From Psychromonas antarctica (lineage in GTDB: Bacteria; Pseudomonadota; Gammaproteobacteria; Enterobacterales; Psychromonadaceae): a stretch of 34,951 bases of DNA. The stretch spans positions 1-34,951 of the forward strand of contig NZ_JAHNZV010000026.1 of assembly GCF_022267535.1 (NCBI RefSeq). The letters run 5' to 3'. Shown here one piece after another: positions 34,744 to 34,951 of this stretch; within the stretch, counting starts at the first letter, position 1; each line of letters starts with the position of its first letter. The notes under the pieces are model-generated. The model worked only from the letters and a program-made list of their open reading frames with translations, searched no databases and was not told the origin of the DNA. Position numbers and translations under genes: made by a program.

Positions 34744-34951
34744 ATGGGCAATTTCAACAAGAAATTTTGGGTAAGCAACATTATTGTATTGTTATTTGCA
34801 ATTTTACTCACTGTTGCAATCAAATTCATTTTCAATATACTTTTATTGCAACAACAAGAATCGCTCTCGCAGCAACTAAAGTTACGCGAGATGGCGGTGA
34901 TAACAGACACTACTCAGCTAAATAATCTTGTCGAATCGAATTTATTTAATT
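34744..34951 (+). CDS. Membrane-protein gene, 5' part only (cut by window edge)
   Basis: A plus-strand frame opens at the ATG at 34744, with GGTGAG about six bases upstream, and stays open for 69 codons to the end of the window. The first residues are polar (MGNFNKKFW), followed by a hydrophobic helix at about 10-34 and then a Gln/Leu-rich amphipathic stretch, LLLQQQESLSQQLKLREM. This is the layout of a single-pass membrane protein with a periplasmic helical or coiled-coil sensor, as in chemoreceptors and GGDEF or kinase proteins. The family cannot be decided from this fragment. Confidence 0.7.
   Translation, partial: MGNFNKKFWVSNIIVLLFAILLTVAIKFIFNILLLQQQESLSQQLKLREMAVITDTTQLNNLVESNLFN

Noticed and set aside
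1-34951. CRISPR array, prophage, intact insertion sequence or toxin-antitoxin pair
   Set aside because: No regularly spaced repeats, integrase, transposase or phage structural genes, and no recognisable small toxin-antitoxin gene pair, were found by reading both strands.

Overview
The window looks like chromosomal DNA of an AT-rich marine gammaproteobacterium. The housekeeping genes (cysS, ppiB, lpxH, prc, proQ, yegQ, yfhL, narQ/narP, dinG, priC, rsmS, sapABCDF) all read as close relatives of the Enterobacteria/Vibrio/Alteromonadales versions. The low GC content and the mixture of genes would suit a Psychromonas- or Moritella-like organism. That genus guess is inference; no search was possible.

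Region 1 (187-12899) is half of a type VI secretion system. A minus-strand operon, in transcription order tagH, tssJ, tssK, tssL, tssM, tagF, pppA, encodes the membrane complex, the baseplate adaptor and post-translational regulators. Divergent from it, across an AT-rich 554-bp gap, lie a membrane-anchored Ser/Thr kinase and an OmpA-like lipoprotein. Kinase, PP2C phosphatase, FHA protein and TagF together form the threonine-phosphorylation switch. Sheath, tube, spike, ClpV and effector genes are not in the window.

Region 2 (13201-17032) has a stand-alone circularly permuted GTPase (YlqF/RbgA) and a NarQ-NarP two-component pair. The transmitter half of NarQ is intact, but its nitrate-binding P-box is rewritten.

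Region 3 (17354-20927) is a tightly overlapping plus-strand operon: dinG, a YfcA-type TSUP membrane protein, priC, and the 57-residue rsmS. The dinG product lacks one of the four expected cluster cysteines. It converges on acyP with a 2-bp gap.

Region 4 (20930-27050) is housekeeping: acyP and cysS on the minus strand, ppiB-lpxH divergent from cysS, then proQ-prc on the minus strand ending in a textbook terminator.

Region 5 (27385-34951) is the tRNA-hydroxylation gene yegQ/trhP with the ferredoxin yfhL, then the complete sapABCDF transporter operon, and finally the 5' end of a membrane-protein gene cut by the window edge. The two Sap ATPases appear to have one degenerate composite ATP site.

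No CRISPR array, rRNA, tRNA, prophage or intact insertion sequence was seen. No wholly new system is evident. The points most worth following are the altered NarQ P-box, the SapD/SapF asymmetry, the incomplete DinG iron-sulfur site, and the kinase-lipoprotein pair beside the T6SS.
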